Assembly: GCA_008828725.1 (NCBI GenBank)
Contig: MEHQ01000233.1
Coordinates: forward strand, 161,321-225,320
Reading direction: 5' to 3'
DNA: 64,000 nucleotides
Source of the DNA: Saccharina japonica
Taxonomy: Eukaryota; Sar; Phaeophyceae; Laminariales; Laminariaceae
Made by a program: the position numbers and the translations under genes. Every line of letters starts with the position of its first letter. The stretch's first letter is position 1. The notes under the pieces are model-generated. The model was not told where the DNA came from. It saw only the letters and a list, made by a program, of their open reading frames with translations, and made no database searches. Below are positions 22,930 through 43,427 of the stretch, piece by piece.

Positions 22930-24155
22930 GTAACAGGACACCTATATATGTCAAGAACCAGGCTAATCAGAAAGCCAGACTGATGCTTAGAATAACCCTA
23001 AGAAATGCGAGAGTCATTATCTTGAAATTAGTGTAGAAGTCACCCTCTCTCAAATAAGAAATCCAGCCTGGGCCAACGTTCCTGTTTCTTATTAGGTGTC
23101 CTGTCCTGTACAGGCCACAAAACGGGCAATAGAAAAGGCTGGCTGATACGTACAGGAAAGTAAGAAATTCGGCAGTCGTTTTATATACAGTACAGGACAC
23201 CTAAGAAGAAACAGATACTATGATTTCTTATTTTAGAGAGGGTGCTTTCTACTCTAATTTCAAGATAACGACTCTCGAAATACTTTTTTTCCTTTAAATC
23301 TCAGCCTGGGTTTCTTATTAGTCTGTTTTTTATTAGGTGTCCTGTACTGTGAAGAACACACACACTACTATACCAGGTTCAGGTTATACTAAAGCAGTAC
23401 GTACCAGGTATACGAGTAGTACTCTCCTTGCAGTATACTGGCCCTGGCCCTCTCATAAGAAAACCGCAATCCTCACGAGTTCGTATTCTCTCGGAGCGAG
23501 AAGAGGGTACACTACGAATCCAGTAGATGTACTACAATTTGCTACGTATACACGGCGAGCGCCTATGATAGGCTACGTACAACAAAACATCTAGCTTTCT
23601 TATATATATGAGAGGACTGATGCAGCAGCAGCATAGAGAAAAACGTGACTCAAGAGTTTGTGAGACATGATAATGCCTGGGATTAATTTCAGGCTCGGAT
23701 GACGAAGACGAGAATGTGGCCACTTTACACTGAAATTTGAGTAGGACACACTGACTGCACGTCGTAGTCTGTATACAGTACAGGACACCTAGTAAGAAAC
23801 AGGAAATCTGGCCCAGGATGGATTTCTTATCTGACAACGGGTGCCTTCTTCACTAATTTCAAGATAACGACTCCCGAATTTCTTATTTTACTCGAAATAA
23901 CAGCCTGGATTTCTTATTAGGTTGTTTCTTATTAGGTGTTCTTTACTGTAGTGCCGGTCCTGTGGGCCTCTCATAAGAAACCTGAGATGCTTACGAGGTA
24001 CCTGGTATTTCTGTAGGAGCAAGAGAGTTTCTTATAATTGGTTCCCTCGTATACACGGCGGGCGCCCATGATAGGCTACGTACATATAATACATACTTTG
24101 TTTTAAGAAACAGAAAACTCCAGGCTAGCTTTAGAAAATACAGGGTAGCTTTCTT

Positions 24156-24193
<38 letters not shown>

Positions 24194-25070
24194 CTTCACA
24201 TTAAACTCGTTTCAGTTGCTAATCCCTCTAGTCTAATCTAGCAAGATCACAGCCCGTGGTCACAAAAGTGCTACCTCGTACGTCACAAAAGTGCGTAAAG
24301 CCATCAGAGAATCCTAAAGAACAAGCACACTTATAGAGTAGGGAAAGCAGGGGAAAGGATACTACTTATGAGAGGGCCGATACAGCCGTTTTTAAAGTAG
24401 TATATACTATATACGAGACGTGGCGCTGAAGAGTTTGGGAATCCAGATTTTCAGAATTTCAGGTTTGATTTTCGGACGATTATGATCGTGGCCATTTTTA
24501 TACTGGAATTAGAGTAGGACACGCCCTGCCTTTTACGTAAAAAAATGAACCTAGCCCGAAAATGAGCGATTCTTAAGTGGTGTGTCGCATCGTTCTCTGT
24601 TCTAAAGTTATAATATAGAACGCACCCCCCATTCTCAAGTAAGAAACCCATCCTGGATGACGTTCCTATTTATTAAAATTAATATGTATCGTACTTAGGT
24701 ACTTACGTATTATACTTTATTCAATTGTTGTTTACTGGGCGACACTACTGTTTTTACGTATTATACGAGTACTTATACAGTGCAGGAGAACCAATAAGAA
24801 ATAGGCTAATTATAATTATAGGTTGATATTCAGAGTGAAACAGGAAGCTCGGGAGTGGTTATCTTAGAGCTAGTGAGTGTAGAAAACACCCTCTCTCAAA
24901 TAAGAAATCCAGCCTGAACCATATTTTCTGTTTCTTATTAGGTGTCCTGTGCAATAAAGGACACATCATAACAGGCTAATAATAAGTCCAGGCTGATACC
25001 TAGAGGAAAATAAGAAATTCGTCGTTATCTTGAAATTAGTGTTGATACGTCGTATCCAGCAGGTACTTCG
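22930..25070. mobile_element. Cluster of MITEs with GGTGTCCTGTACTGTA ends
   Basis: At least five partial or complete copies with CTTATTAGGTGTCCTGTACT and its complement (near 23085, 23200, 23330, 23775, 23930 and 24940). They share interior words such as AATAAGAAATCCAGCCTG and TTTCAAGATAACGACTC. A (GTT)n microsatellite sits at 24158-24193. No gene seen. Confidence 0.55.
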
Positions 25071-25133
25071 AAGTATCATCCCGTGAAAAACATAATACTA
25101 ACTCCAAGATTCATTAGAAGTTCTTTCGATCAG

Positions 25134-25187
25134 GAGTTACGACTGCACGCGATCGCGAACCTGTCGCTCGTCGTGCTCAGGATACTG
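25134..25187 (+). CDS. Isolated 54-bp candidate exon with consensus splice signals
   Basis: An exact TACTAAC branch-point motif lies about 36 bp before the acceptor GATCAG, and the donor is a consensus GTAAGT. The exon reads ELRLHAIANLSLVVLRIL in phase 0, but all three frames are open, so phase is uncertain. Partner exons were not found. Confidence 0.45.
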
Positions 25188-25261
25188 GTAAGTTGCGAGC
25201 CGAAATATGTTCGGATCGATTTCAAGCAGGCCAGGACGGCCGCTTGCTCCAGCGTCGCTCC

Positions 25262-26730
25262 ACCGGCACGGCCCATCGGAACGGAGATGGGGGCGGAGGG
25301 AGGGAGGGAGGGAGGGAGGAAAGCGCTGTAGTATGTTAGCAGTAACGCTTGCCTTTCCGCCGTTTTTTTTTTTTTGTTTTCGTCGTCTGACACAATTGGC
25401 GGGGAATGCAAATATTGTGGGCGGTGAAGTTTCTGGGTCGGCATACCGCCCACAGGAGGGTGTGTGGGGGGGTGATGGAGGAAGGGGGGGCGTAAAAAGA
25501 CAAAACAAAAATATAGCGGCGCGGGGGGTGGACATGCGCGGAGCGCACATGCATGGCGTAAGAGGAACGGGGGAGGGAACGGACGGCCGGACGAGGATCG
25601 AAGGAGAAAATAGATGAATAGGTGGCGCGTGTTGAACTCGCGTACGTCCACGGGAAGGATGTGGGGGGAGGGAGGGAGGGAGGGTGGGAAGGAAGATGGG
25701 GTGCGTGGCGTATGCGTGCGTGTGTGTGTATTAAGAGCAAGTAGTGGCGGATAAGTCTGAATAGCCGGCTGTTTCCACTCGTAGTAGGAGGACCCCGGCG
25801 GAACTGAGTTCACCCTGGGTGTGGGCAAGCGTAAGGGGAAGGGGAAGATGCAAAGGGCGACGGGTGGTAAACGTCACATCTATCTGGTGGTGTTGACCGG
25901 GGGCGTGCGGTTTTGTTGTTTTGGTGTGTCGTTGTCTTGGCCTTCAGTCAATCCCTTGGCTTGACTGACGCTTTTTCTTTGTCTTGGCGCACGCGTATGG
26001 CCTGTTTGCAGCTAACGTGTTGTGGTTACCGGTTATTGTGTACATACCAGTGTTGGATTACAGAAGGTGTGTGGATAACAGCCGACGTTGGATGGCGGAC
26101 AGTGTTGAATGGCAGACGGTATTGGATGGTAGAAGGTGTTGGATGGCAGACGGTATTGGGTGACAGACGGAATTGGATAGCAGACAGTGTTGGATGACAG
26201 ACGATGTTGGATGGCAGACCGTGTTGGATGGGAGGTGGTGTGTTGGACGACAGACGGTGTTGGATGGAGGGTGGTGTGTTGGATGGCAGACGGTGTTGGA
26301 TGGCAGACGATTTTCGATGGCAGACAGTGTTAGGTGGGGGGTGGTTTGTTGGATGGCAAATGGTGTTGGATGACCGACGATGTTGGATGGCAGACAGTGT
26401 GGAATGGCAGAAGGTGTTGGATGGCGGGAAGTTTTGGATTGCAGAAGGTGTTGGATGTTGGAAAGCGTTGAATGGGAGGCGGTGTGTTAAATGGCAGAGG
26501 ATGGTGGATGGCGGAACGTGTTGGATGGCAGTAGGTGTTGAATGGCAGAAAATATTGGATAGGAGACGGTGTTGGATAGTAGACGATGTTGGATGGCAGA
26601 CAATGTTGGATGGCGGAAGGTGTTGGAGGGATGACTGTGTTGGATAGCAGATCTTGTTGGATAGGAGACGGTGTTGGATGGCAGACGGCGTTGAATTGCA
26701 GACGGTGTTGGATGGCGGACTGATGCTAAA
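25262..26730. repeat. Diverged 1.4-kb unit with expanded 17-bp minisatellite
   Basis: A 5'-truncated, more diverged relative of the 1.4-kb units. Its GTTGGATGGCAGACGGT array is about 680 bp long (26050-26725), roughly twice that in blocks A and B. The array carries a long minus-strand open frame (26026-27036) that is repeat-driven. Confidence 0.75.
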
Positions 26731-26799
26731 CGTCCCGGGCGGAGAAAAATAAGTTGCGACGGGTTGACGTGCCGCGGACTTGATTGTTTCTTCCCTAAG

Positions 26800-26872
26800 G
26801 TCTGTTCCGGTCATTGGTACTGTTATCGGTAGCGCGGGGTTGTTTTTGTGGGTTATATATATAGCTGTGACC
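26800..26872 (+). CDS. Isolated candidate exon, hydrophobic segment
   Basis: Acceptor TTCCCTAAG, one base plus 24 codons (SVPVIGTVIGSAGLFLWVIY then IAVT), and donor GTGAGT in phase 0. The segment would make a single membrane helix. No matching neighbouring exon was found. Confidence 0.3.
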
Positions 26873-27474
26873 GTGAGTGGTGAAGGTCTACGCGGGGTGC
26901 GCCACGGCTGCGCTGGTACCCCGACCCTACGCCAGGTGTTTGCGTGGGTGGGGTCGTCGTGCCTATTGAGCTCTAGCCGTGCTCGGCCTGTTGCTTGATT
27001 CGTTCGGCATCGTGGCTGGCTGTTGCTCTGTTCCACTTTTTATATATATATTCTAGTAGTAGTGGTGTCGGAGGGTTCGGTGCTGGCCGGCAAATACGCT
27101 CGGAGACCGCGGTTTGTCCGCCTGGACGGGACCACCACCTTGACTGACCGTCCTGACGGCCCCTACTCTAAAATTTGTATGGTAAGGCGAAAATAGGCCT
27201 TGACGCGCCCTAGAAGGCAGGTCTCTTATTATTAACTCATACCGGTAGTTTTTTTGCTTGGCCGGTGTGGTCGTTGGTAAGGTATGCGTAGGTGGCATGG
27301 AGAGCTATTGGTATGAGTTGGTGGCGTGGCACGCATTTCTTCCATTCACCAGGAGATCGCGGGGTGCACAACCGAGTGCCGCTAGGCTCCGTGGCGTTGT
27401 ATTCTGGCGTGCTTGCTTGCGGAGTTGGTTGGGCCTCGATTGTCTCTCTAGGTGGATTGCTTTCTCTCTCTTGA

Positions 27475-27796
27475 CGTTTTTGTTTTTTTCGAGTGTTTTT
27501 TTTTTTGCTGATTTCACGATTCGTTTCTTCGTTCTTCATTTCTTGTGTTGTTTGTTTGTTTGTTTTTGCTTCTTTTTTTCATTTTTTTTTCTTCCTTTTA
27601 TTCTTTCTCTTATTTCTTTATTGTTTTTTCTTCTTTTTTCCTTTCTCTCTTTTTTTTTCCTTTTTTGTTTTTTCTTTCGTTTTTTTTTTCATTCTCTTTT
27701 TTTTTCTTTCTCCTTTCATTTCTTTCTTTCTATCTTTGTATTTTTTCTTCCTTTCTATTTTTATGTGTTCCTTCTTTTTTTTTTCTTTTTTTTTTC
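27475..27796. repeat. T/C-rich low-complexity tract
   Basis: About 320 bp of TTTC/TTTTCTTT leading into the TTGC array. No gene seen. Confidence 0.8.
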
Positions 27797-35507
<7,711 letters not shown>

Positions 35508-35513
35508 NNNNNN
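35508..35513. other. Assembly gap (6 N)
   Basis: The N-run follows a poly-G tract at the end of duplication block B. Confidence 0.99.
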
Positions 35514-36204
35514 TGGAGGAGGGGGGGAGGGAAAGAGAGGCGTGAAGAGAGGATACATACCTATATACAGTCCCAGAGAGATGGAGAAGCAGACGGGGCG
35601 CGAGATAGAGTGTGGGAGAGAGAACAAGGGAAGATGTAAGAGGGTCCACGCGTTTATGCTTTTATTTCCGCCACTTTTTTGTGTGCTTCGTTTATGTGGC
35701 CGCTGGTTCTCAGGCTGACTTTAGGCTGGTTTTGCTAGATATGACGAAGGCTGGGGGCAGATGTTAGGCGAGCACTCGTGATGTCGTTGCCGTATCGACA
35801 GCAGAGACCCTTTGTTTTACTGATTTTGTATGGATGCGGGCAGGCAACAAGCTCAAGGGGAGATGGTTGTTGAGCGAGAGCGGTGATACCTTGCTTGCTG
35901 AGTTGTATGACGGGCGTATTGGCGAGGCGGTCCGCTGGCGGGGTTGTGGGAGCGATACTGCCTTGGTTTGCTGACTGGATGGTCCGCTTGCTTGCGAGTG
36001 GATTGTTTGGCGTCTTTTGGCGGCGTGCTGGCGTTGTTTGTTTGTTTGTTGTGTTTGATTTTGCTTGTGTTACCTCACTTTGGTGACAAGTGACGATGCG
36101 TGGGAGAAAGGCGAGAGAGGGGGGAGGAGGTGCGTTGTGGCCCTACTTCCCTACTGTAGTGTCTAGTTCTGTTTTGTCCCGTCCTGCCTTGTCCCTCCGT
36201 CTTA

Positions 36205-36557
36205 GTACCGTTTTCTGGATGTTTGCCAACGAGTTAGTACCATCTTATGGATGTTTGCCAACGATTTAGTACCGTTTTCTGGATGTTTGCCAATGATTTT
36301 GTACCGTTTTCTGTTTGTTTGCCAACGATTTGGTACCGTTTTCTGGATGTTTGCCAACTAGTTAGTACCGTTTTCTGGATGTTTGCCAACGATTTAGTAC
36401 CGTTTTCTGGAGGATGTTTGCCAATGATTTTGTACCGTTTTCTGTTTGTTTGCCAACGATTTGGTACCGTTTTCTGGATGTTTACCAACGATTTGGTACC
36501 GTTTTCTGGATGTTTGCCAACGAGTTAGTACCGTTTTCTGGATGTTTGCCAACGATG
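36205..36557. repeat. 34-bp minisatellite with higher-order structure
   Basis: About ten units of TACCGTTTTCTGGATGTTTG plus CCAACGATTTAG. Variant units (CCAATGATTTTG, TTCTGTTTGTTTG) recur in the same order about 130 bp apart, giving a four-unit higher-order repeat. Confidence 0.8.
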
Positions 36558-36689
36558 TACGTCTGCCACCTCCTGGTCGCGATGCCACTCACTGCTGTTG
36601 GGGATTGGTGTTTGATGATGCCGATGGCACTGATGATTTATGTGGAATGTTGATGGGGGGTGGGGTCGTGATTCGTGATGATACTCGAT

Positions 36690-36850
36690 CATGATGTTGA
36701 TAGCTATGACAACAGCAGTCGATCATGATGTTGATAGCGATGGTGATCATGATGATGTTGAAGGTGACTGTGATCATGATGATGTTGGAGGTGATGGAGA
36801 TCATGATGATGTTGATAGTGATGATCATGATGATGGTTGTTGATAGCGAT
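36690..36850. repeat. GATCATGATGATGTTGATAG minisatellite
   Basis: Imperfect tandem units of about 21-30 bp. Surrounding DNA from 35514 to 38050 shows no convincing gene. A 94-codon plus ORF at 37195-37479 lacks splice or family support. Confidence 0.65.
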
Positions 36851-38059
36851 GACGGCAGGAGGAATGGTGTGATCTGTAGAAGTTGTTTGTTTGGCACTGT
36901 GCCGCAGGGTGGTCTTCTACCATGTGTTCGACTGGAAGGAGCAGTGTTTTCGTTCGACAAACACGACCCGGCACAATAGGGGCCATTATTTGTGCGTGCC
37001 GTGCAACAAAGCTAGACTACAATGAATACCGAGGAACGGGAAGTAGAGAGGGGGTGCGTGGGGGGGGATAGGGAGGAGAGCGAGGGAACCGCTGCGGCTG
37101 CCTGATGCTCTTGTGTTGCAGTCGCGTGCTGTATCGGTGACGAAAAGTGTTATTTCTTCAGCTGGAGTGATTTTTTTTCATCCCGTTCAACATCATGCCG
37201 CTTGTTGATGTGGCGTGTGTTTCCGACAAATACAATAGGCAGGACTTACTCGGTACTCGATCCGTGTCTTGCGTTTTTTTAGCTGACGTCTGTTGTGTTA
37301 TACAAGGCGTCTTGCATTTTCTTGGTCGATTTTTGTTGTGTTTCGGAGTTACCATGGTACAGGATATGTATGCTGATTTTGTAGGCGAGAACGTTCCGAT
37401 TGACCGGCGTGTGTGTTTGTATGTACTCGTATGTACGTGTGTGTATGCTGTGTGTGCCGTGACTCGCCAAGTACTATAATCGAGTACGTAGTACAACCAT
37501 GTTGTTATTCTGTTTTTTTGTTTTGTGATTGTTCTCGGGGTACGGAAACGCCGTTCGTTTTATGGTTTGATGGGGTTTGGCTTGGCACGAGATTGTATGG
37601 TGTACAGCATGGTATATAGCCCGTGCAGTACAATATGTGCATTTAGGTTCGGCTACGTCCGTAATAACGTTCGAAATGTGAAATATGGATTCGTACTACC
37701 ACTTGAAAGATGAGACCACCTGACCTAGTCGTGATAACCAGGGTTCAGGGAACCAAATACCCTACTGAAAAAAAAAACTGAAACTATGTTTTGTACAATC
37801 AAGTACATAAGTTACTGGTTGTCACCCAAATACAAAAATTATCGTAGAAAAACTGATCAAAAACGATGTAAGCTATGCTATGTAGTTCAACGACTCTCCT
37901 GCGCAGACAAAGAGGTACCGAGCATTAGTCGCAGGCAACCGGCCTCGATATTAAGCCCCGTTCTGTACAAAACTTCATACAAAGCCCCCGTAAACGTACG
38001 TACACCGAATGCTTCTAATATGCATACGTGCGCCTATCATACTACCTACCAGTATACAG

Positions 38060-38240
38060 TAGTGCCGGTCCCTATATAGTGCCGGTATGCGCCAGCTCAC
38101 AATACCGGCACTATGTATAACGGCAACCGGCACTATTCCGCACACTACCACACTGGTGAATCCCACATGTGCCAAGCGATGCCACAGGCACTATCATATA
38201 GCGGGCAACCGGCACTACTCATTCAACCGGCAGTATAGAG
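38060..38240. repeat. CCGGCACTA inverted-repeat cluster, copy 1
   Basis: Multiple GTGCCGGTA/CCGGCACTAT motifs in both orientations. A closely similar block lies at 51118-51200 (GTATGCGCCAGC, CAATACCGGCACTAT, AACCGGCACTA). Confidence 0.6.
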
Positions 38241-38464
38241 GGAGCACTACGTACTGTGTCAACCATACCTTCCCCGTCCACTCGCACAGGCTCTGAGCTG
38301 CTCACTTCTCTTCGAAAAAGCTTTAATTACATTGCAGCAGTATCTCGTCGAATTTATTTACCACGTGGGACGCGGAAGTACGCAACATATTTCCGACGAG
38401 TTGTCGCAGGTTTCCCAATCTTCAGGCGGTGGTTACCAACAACAACCGCTGGTTGTTGGGTACT

Positions 38465-38572
38465 ATAGGGGACCACAATAACTAGAACCCATCACATACA
38501 TACACAAAAACCTATATAGTACAGTATTTTTACTACAGTAAGCGTATATGGTCCTGATTACTGTATGTCCGT
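38465..38572. mobile_element. MITE copy, GGGGACC family
   Basis: GGGGACCACAATAACTAGA at the left, CAAAAACCTATATAG core, ATATGGTCCTGATTACTGTA at the right. Confidence 0.5.
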
Positions 38573-38639
38573 TTGGCACAAGAGTACGCTACAACACTCA
38601 CGAAATGGAGACTTACCAAAATATTCCTCACATCAGACA

Positions 38640-39030
38640 GATCAGGATCTATCTATATATCCATCTACAAGTAGATAATCTAGATCGTCTAGATCGTCTA
38701 CATCCTACCCTGCCATTTTGATATGTACACCAGACATATCATGATCTGTCTATCTGTCTACAGTAAATCGTCTACTGTAGATCATCTATAGATCATCTAG
38801 ATCCTACCCTGCCGTCATGATATGTTGTTCACGATCTGTATCGTAGTACAGATCCAACCCTCGAAATACGTCCCCGATAGATCATGCAGATTGCACCTCC
38901 TACCACCCTGCAACATGGGCTAAATCACAGCATCATACAGACCAGAAGGAACCTATCTTCCCTGACTGATTTAGATTCATGAAGTGGGACTCGATGATCT
39001 ATCTGATCTATCTGATATATATCTGTAGAT
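38640..39030. repeat. GATC-rich dispersed repeat, copy 2
   Basis: Repeated TAGATCGTCTAGATC, ATGATCTGTC and GTACAGATCCAACCCTCG (complement of the family marker). Confidence 0.5.
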
Positions 39031-39285
39031 GCTATGTCCGAGATACGAGAAGTTCCCTCTGTACCACAAGTCGTGCAGAACGCTTCCTTGCCATGCCGTG
39101 CCTTTCTCCCGTGCCTTTTGCCGTCGTTCCGTGTCTTGGGTTCCTCCTGGGGATGGGAAAAGTCAAAGAGGGGTCAAGTCAGCAAAAAGCCGTCGGTGGG
39201 TCATCGAGGTGGAAAAAATAATGTGATCGCCGTCAACTAGAGCCATAGGCATATGCCCACGTTAGCCGAGGGGGGAGGGTTACTA

Positions 39286-39388
39286 TTACGGAGGGCCATA
39301 GTAAATAGGACCAAATATTGTTAGTAAAAATGGGGAAATGTATAGGTTTTTGTGATTGCCGTAGGTCCTATTTACTATGCTCCCCTGG
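39286..39388. mobile_element. MITE copy, GGGGGACC family
   Basis: One of the best copies, with clear inverted ends (GGGCCATAGTAAATAGGACC and GTCCTATTTACTATGCTCCC) around AAATGTATAGGTTTTTGTGA. TA dinucleotides near both ends are compatible with a TA target duplication. Confidence 0.65.
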
Positions 39389-39879
39389 ACACGTGCTACG
39401 TTCGAGGTGGACCGTTTTTTTTTCTGAGAGTCCTCACGTGAGGAGCTCTATACTATAATAGCAAGTCAAAAACTGTTTTTCAGAAGAAAAAAGTATAAAG
39501 TGCATTATCCCGATCAATAATAATCCCATCGCCTACGTAGGTATATGCAAAAGGGTACCGCAGCGGTAGACTGTCCAAAGCCCAGGGCGGACCGCAGCAC
39601 ACTACCGAGTACTCGTACAGGTATCGCAAGCACCACAAGCACTACAGGTACCACAGGTACCACGAGCACCACGTCTATCGTAGAGCGCGTGCGCCGACTC
39701 CCTGAAAAGCACGGGCGGGTGCGTGGCTGGGTGGGTGGGAAATAAAAGGGGATAGCGCATAGTTTTCTGCCGCATATGTACCCCTCGGGGTTCTCCTATA
39801 TCACAGCCATTTCTTGCCCCTGTTCTGTGGCATAAAAAAAAGGTGTTACACCTCGAACAGACAGATCGTTTACAGATAA

Positions 39880-40060
39880 TTATATATCTATCTATCTATC
39901 TCTCTATCTATCTATCTATCTATCCACAGATATCTTTATCTCTATCTATATCTATATCTATATATATCTGTATGTTTATCGATCTATATATCTATTAATA
40001 TCTATCTAACTACATATCTACCTATCTATATACTTCGAGTATCTATTTATCTATCTACCC
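39880..40060. repeat. TATC microsatellite, imperfect
   Basis: Long irregular run of TATC/TATA units. Confidence 0.8.
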
Positions 40061-40894
40061 ACAGTAGAGCATCTAGATCATCTAGCTCATCACCTGCCGC
40101 AGTGAGAGGTTGTGCAGGATCTGTATCTAGTACAGATCCAACCCAGGAAAAATGCGCTAGACCACGCACAGTGTTCACTACGGCTCCCACCGGGCATCAC
40201 GAGCTAGATCATACGAGATCGGGAAATGTACCTGCTTTGAAAGGTCTACTGCTTATATATAGATCGTCAAGTAGAAAATATCTATATTATCCGCCCGAGG
40301 CGCGAAACGGTTTCCACACGAAATTAGTAGTAGAAGAAGAAGGCCCTCGCTATCCATCGTTGATTTGACATCAACCCACGAATATCACTATCAGATCGCT
40401 ACGGGGATGCCTGTAACATACATGACACACGTGACGCAGATATACACGTGACGTAACACCAGTAGAGTCTACTACTGTAACACACATGACATACGTGATG
40501 AAACACCAGTAGAGTCAGTCTACTGCCTGCACAACAACACTCAATCAAGTCGCTGGCTGGGGAAACTTTTTTAAGCCATGGGCAGCGGGCAGAGGTGTGA
40601 GTGTCTGGTGGCCTTAGACCGAGAGACTTGAACCAGTATTGCAAGCACAGACAGGACAGAGCCGGACACAGGCCTACAACTTCGGTACGTAGTGGCCATG
40701 GGCAACGGGAAGAGGTGCGAAGTTTCCGTGGACCTCGACCAAGAGATAAAAACCAGCATTGCAAGCACAGGCAGGACAGAGCCTGCCTGCCAGTATGTTA
40801 CACTCTCTTCGAAATTTGAAGGAACGCTTCGTAGGGTTTACTACAAAATTACTAAAGGTCCTTACATTCCCGGACCGAGTAGTTGGTAGTAAAA

Positions 40895-40995
40895 CGGGGG
40901 ACCCCAGTAAATAGGACCAAATATTGGTATTAAAAATAGGTAAATATAGAGGTTTTTGTCTATACCGTAGGTCCTATTTATTAAGGTCCACGGTA
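40895..40995. mobile_element. MITE copy, GGGGGACC family
   Basis: CGGGGGACCCCAGTAAATAG, core GGTAAATATAGAGGTTTTTG, end GTCCTATTTATTAAGGTCCA. The flanking 40.3-43.1 kb shows no convincing gene; it includes a near-repeated pair (40575-40680 and 40697-40790) with CATTGCAAGCACAGGCAGGA. Confidence 0.6.
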
Positions 40996-42891
40996 TTAGT
41001 ACACATCAGTATTGCCACAACTTCTCGAGCTGACGCCCCCTTGCTCGGCTCGAAGCACTGGTACTTTTGTCGAGAGAGAGTGAGACAAAGCACTGTCACA
41101 ATATACATGCTCCCTGTTTCGAACGGACTCGGCTCCGGTGTGCTGTGATACGGGTACGCGCGCAGCAGCTGCTGTTGTCGATACCATACAGTAGTAAGGG
41201 ACATCTATATACAGCAAGAAACAAAGACGGTTGTCCCAGGCTGGATTTCTTCTTCGGAGAAGGGGTGCGTTGAGCGCAAAATTCAGCAAAACGGCTGACG
41301 ATATTTTTTTTTTCTCTCCCGTGAATACAATTTTTTCATCTTTCTTAGTGCTCATTTTCCTTTAGTATATAGGTTATAGTATAGCCCCCCTGTACTGCTA
41401 TATACAAAATATATCGCGCCTTCAAAAACTGCTCGAATGTCGAAGGCTCTCATTGTGTGTTTTGTGTTCCGCGTACGTAAAAAACTGAAACATCATCACT
41501 TGATACACTATCCCTCGATCATCCGTCTCCTCTTGAGTTGAACTCACAACGCATATTTGGTCCTGATTACTATTCTCTCCCGTATTATGACAACAAAGTC
41601 TGCACGTAGAGCCAGGGCCATACAATTTTCAATAAAATAGTTTTCTCCCGGTAACATTGGCCAATACTCGATACCATCCCTTGATCATTCGTTCTATTGG
41701 GTTGCTTGGGCCACCAACCTCTTCCTTTGATGAGAGCAGGCCGTAAATACGAGTACGGACCTTGGCAGCAAAGTCTGTATATATATACGAGTAGCGACAG
41801 AGCCTTTTCCCCTCCCCGCGTGGCACTCGGCATATTGACATGTTGCGATTGGCATGCTGTGATTTGCCATGCTGCCAAACAAGCGCTTCTTCAGGGCGAC
41901 GTTAGAGGGTAGCCCACGCAGGCGTGGGTGTATGTTTGATATTTTTGGTCCTATAAACGTACCTTGAAAACGAGAACTGAGACACCACGAAATTAGAACG
42001 CAAGGCTGAGTGAGGTTCACACAGGGAAACGAAAAACAATCGGCAGCGTCGGTTATACTGAAGTTGTCTAGAGTCTAAAGAATGCACGATTTACGACGCT
42101 ACAATATCCAGCCTGGGACAAATGATTGTAATTCTTACTTGATTCGAAAACAAAACTGCAAATAAATTGAATACATCCCAAATGTAAATTATTAGTAATA
42201 TCGTTATACGTTTCCCCCAGTTTTCGTCTGCTACTCGTATTTGTCCGGTCTCAGCGAGGTCGTGCCACTTGTACGTTCGATTCACATACTATATAGGTGG
42301 CCACTACGAAAAAGGTCCAAGAAGAATGTGTCTTCTACGTACTCTTACTCTGCTACCTACAAGCCAGCGGAGACAACAAATAACCAGTCGCCATTTTTCT
42401 CTCCACAGCAGAGTAATGAAACATGTATTCTCTATATAGATAGGTAGTATACAATACGGACCCGTGCAGCCTTAAACTTCGCCTCAAATTCTCCTGAATG
42501 CCGCCACAACAGCTATAGTGGGGCTGGACTCGAGGCCCGTTCACTGTATCATAGTTCCAAAAAATGCTGCAGACTATTCCGAATCATGGGGGAGAAGCGA
42601 ATAAAAAGTACACCGGTCGTACAAGAAATAAAAAAAAGACTCCCTCCCTCCCCCCATTACTTGGCAAAAGCAACTGCCGCCCCCCCCCCCAAGTACTTGC
42701 TTTATGAATACCTGGTATTGGTTCTATATATATACGTTCGTATCACACATGTTTTCGGTCGAACGTAAATCACACATGTATTTCTCGCCGCTGGAGAACA
42801 TTTCGTACAGATATTGAAATTTAACAGGCTACGACCCAACCGTCATTCCTACACACAGAGGGGTTTGCTCGTTGTACACCCGGCACGGCGG

Positions 42892-42892
42892 C

Positions 42893-42929
<37 letters not shown>
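42892..42929. repeat. CAG trinucleotide repeat
   Basis: About a dozen CAG/GGCAG units. No supporting exon was recognised. Confidence 0.8.
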
Positions 42930-42932
<3 letters not shown>

Positions 42933-43180
42933 TGAAGCAGCATGACCGACAGAGGCTGCACTGGCAGGACGTCGGCAATCGAGCCTAGAAGCTGAGGGAC
43001 CACCAGTGAAGTGTGCCCCGCTCAAGGTCGCGCGTCGTCCGTGTGTACGCTGCTGCTCTGTGATCTGATCTGGGCTGCTCTGCTCTGTGCTCTGCATGTG
43101 GTATTGTGCAGCTGCATCCCCAGTCTATTGTCGCGGCAATAGACTACAATTACGGGGGACCACAGTTTGTGTTGTGTCTT

Positions 43181-43424
43181 TCTTCATCCCATTTACTACC
43201 TGCGCTCTTCTTTTCTCTCCCCCTCATATTAGTCGTAACTCAGATCCGGGGTCGCTACTCGTAGGTAGGCTCTTCTCCTCCCTCCCCACTAGGGTACGTG
43301 CCTTGCATTTTTATCGCGAGGAGATTTCAGCACTTTCTTTCCTCGTCGACTCTCGTCAAATTGTGCCTAGCCACGCTATAATACGCGCCCTCGACAGTTG
43401 GTGTCATTTGAGAATACAAATCTC
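43181..43424 (-). mobile_element. SINE copy 3, head missing, nested in a MITE
   Basis: The body matches copies 1 and 2 (AACTCAGATCCGGGGTCG, GTTGGTGTCATTTGAGAATA) but the tRNA-like head is absent. MITE sequence flanks both sides: GGGGGACCACAGT on the left, and AATAGGACCTACGG to GGTCCCCCGTGTA on the right. The SINE therefore appears inserted into an older MITE. Confidence 0.6.
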
Positions 43425-43427
43425 TAA

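Noticed and set aside
36247-36653. Phe/Leu-rich ORFs across the 34-bp minisatellite
   Set aside because: Open on both strands because the unit lacks stops; no homology or splice signals.
37195-37479. 94-codon plus ORF, possibly membrane-associated
   Set aside because: Comparable ORFs exist on the opposite strand, with no splice context, no motif and a biased GT-rich composition.
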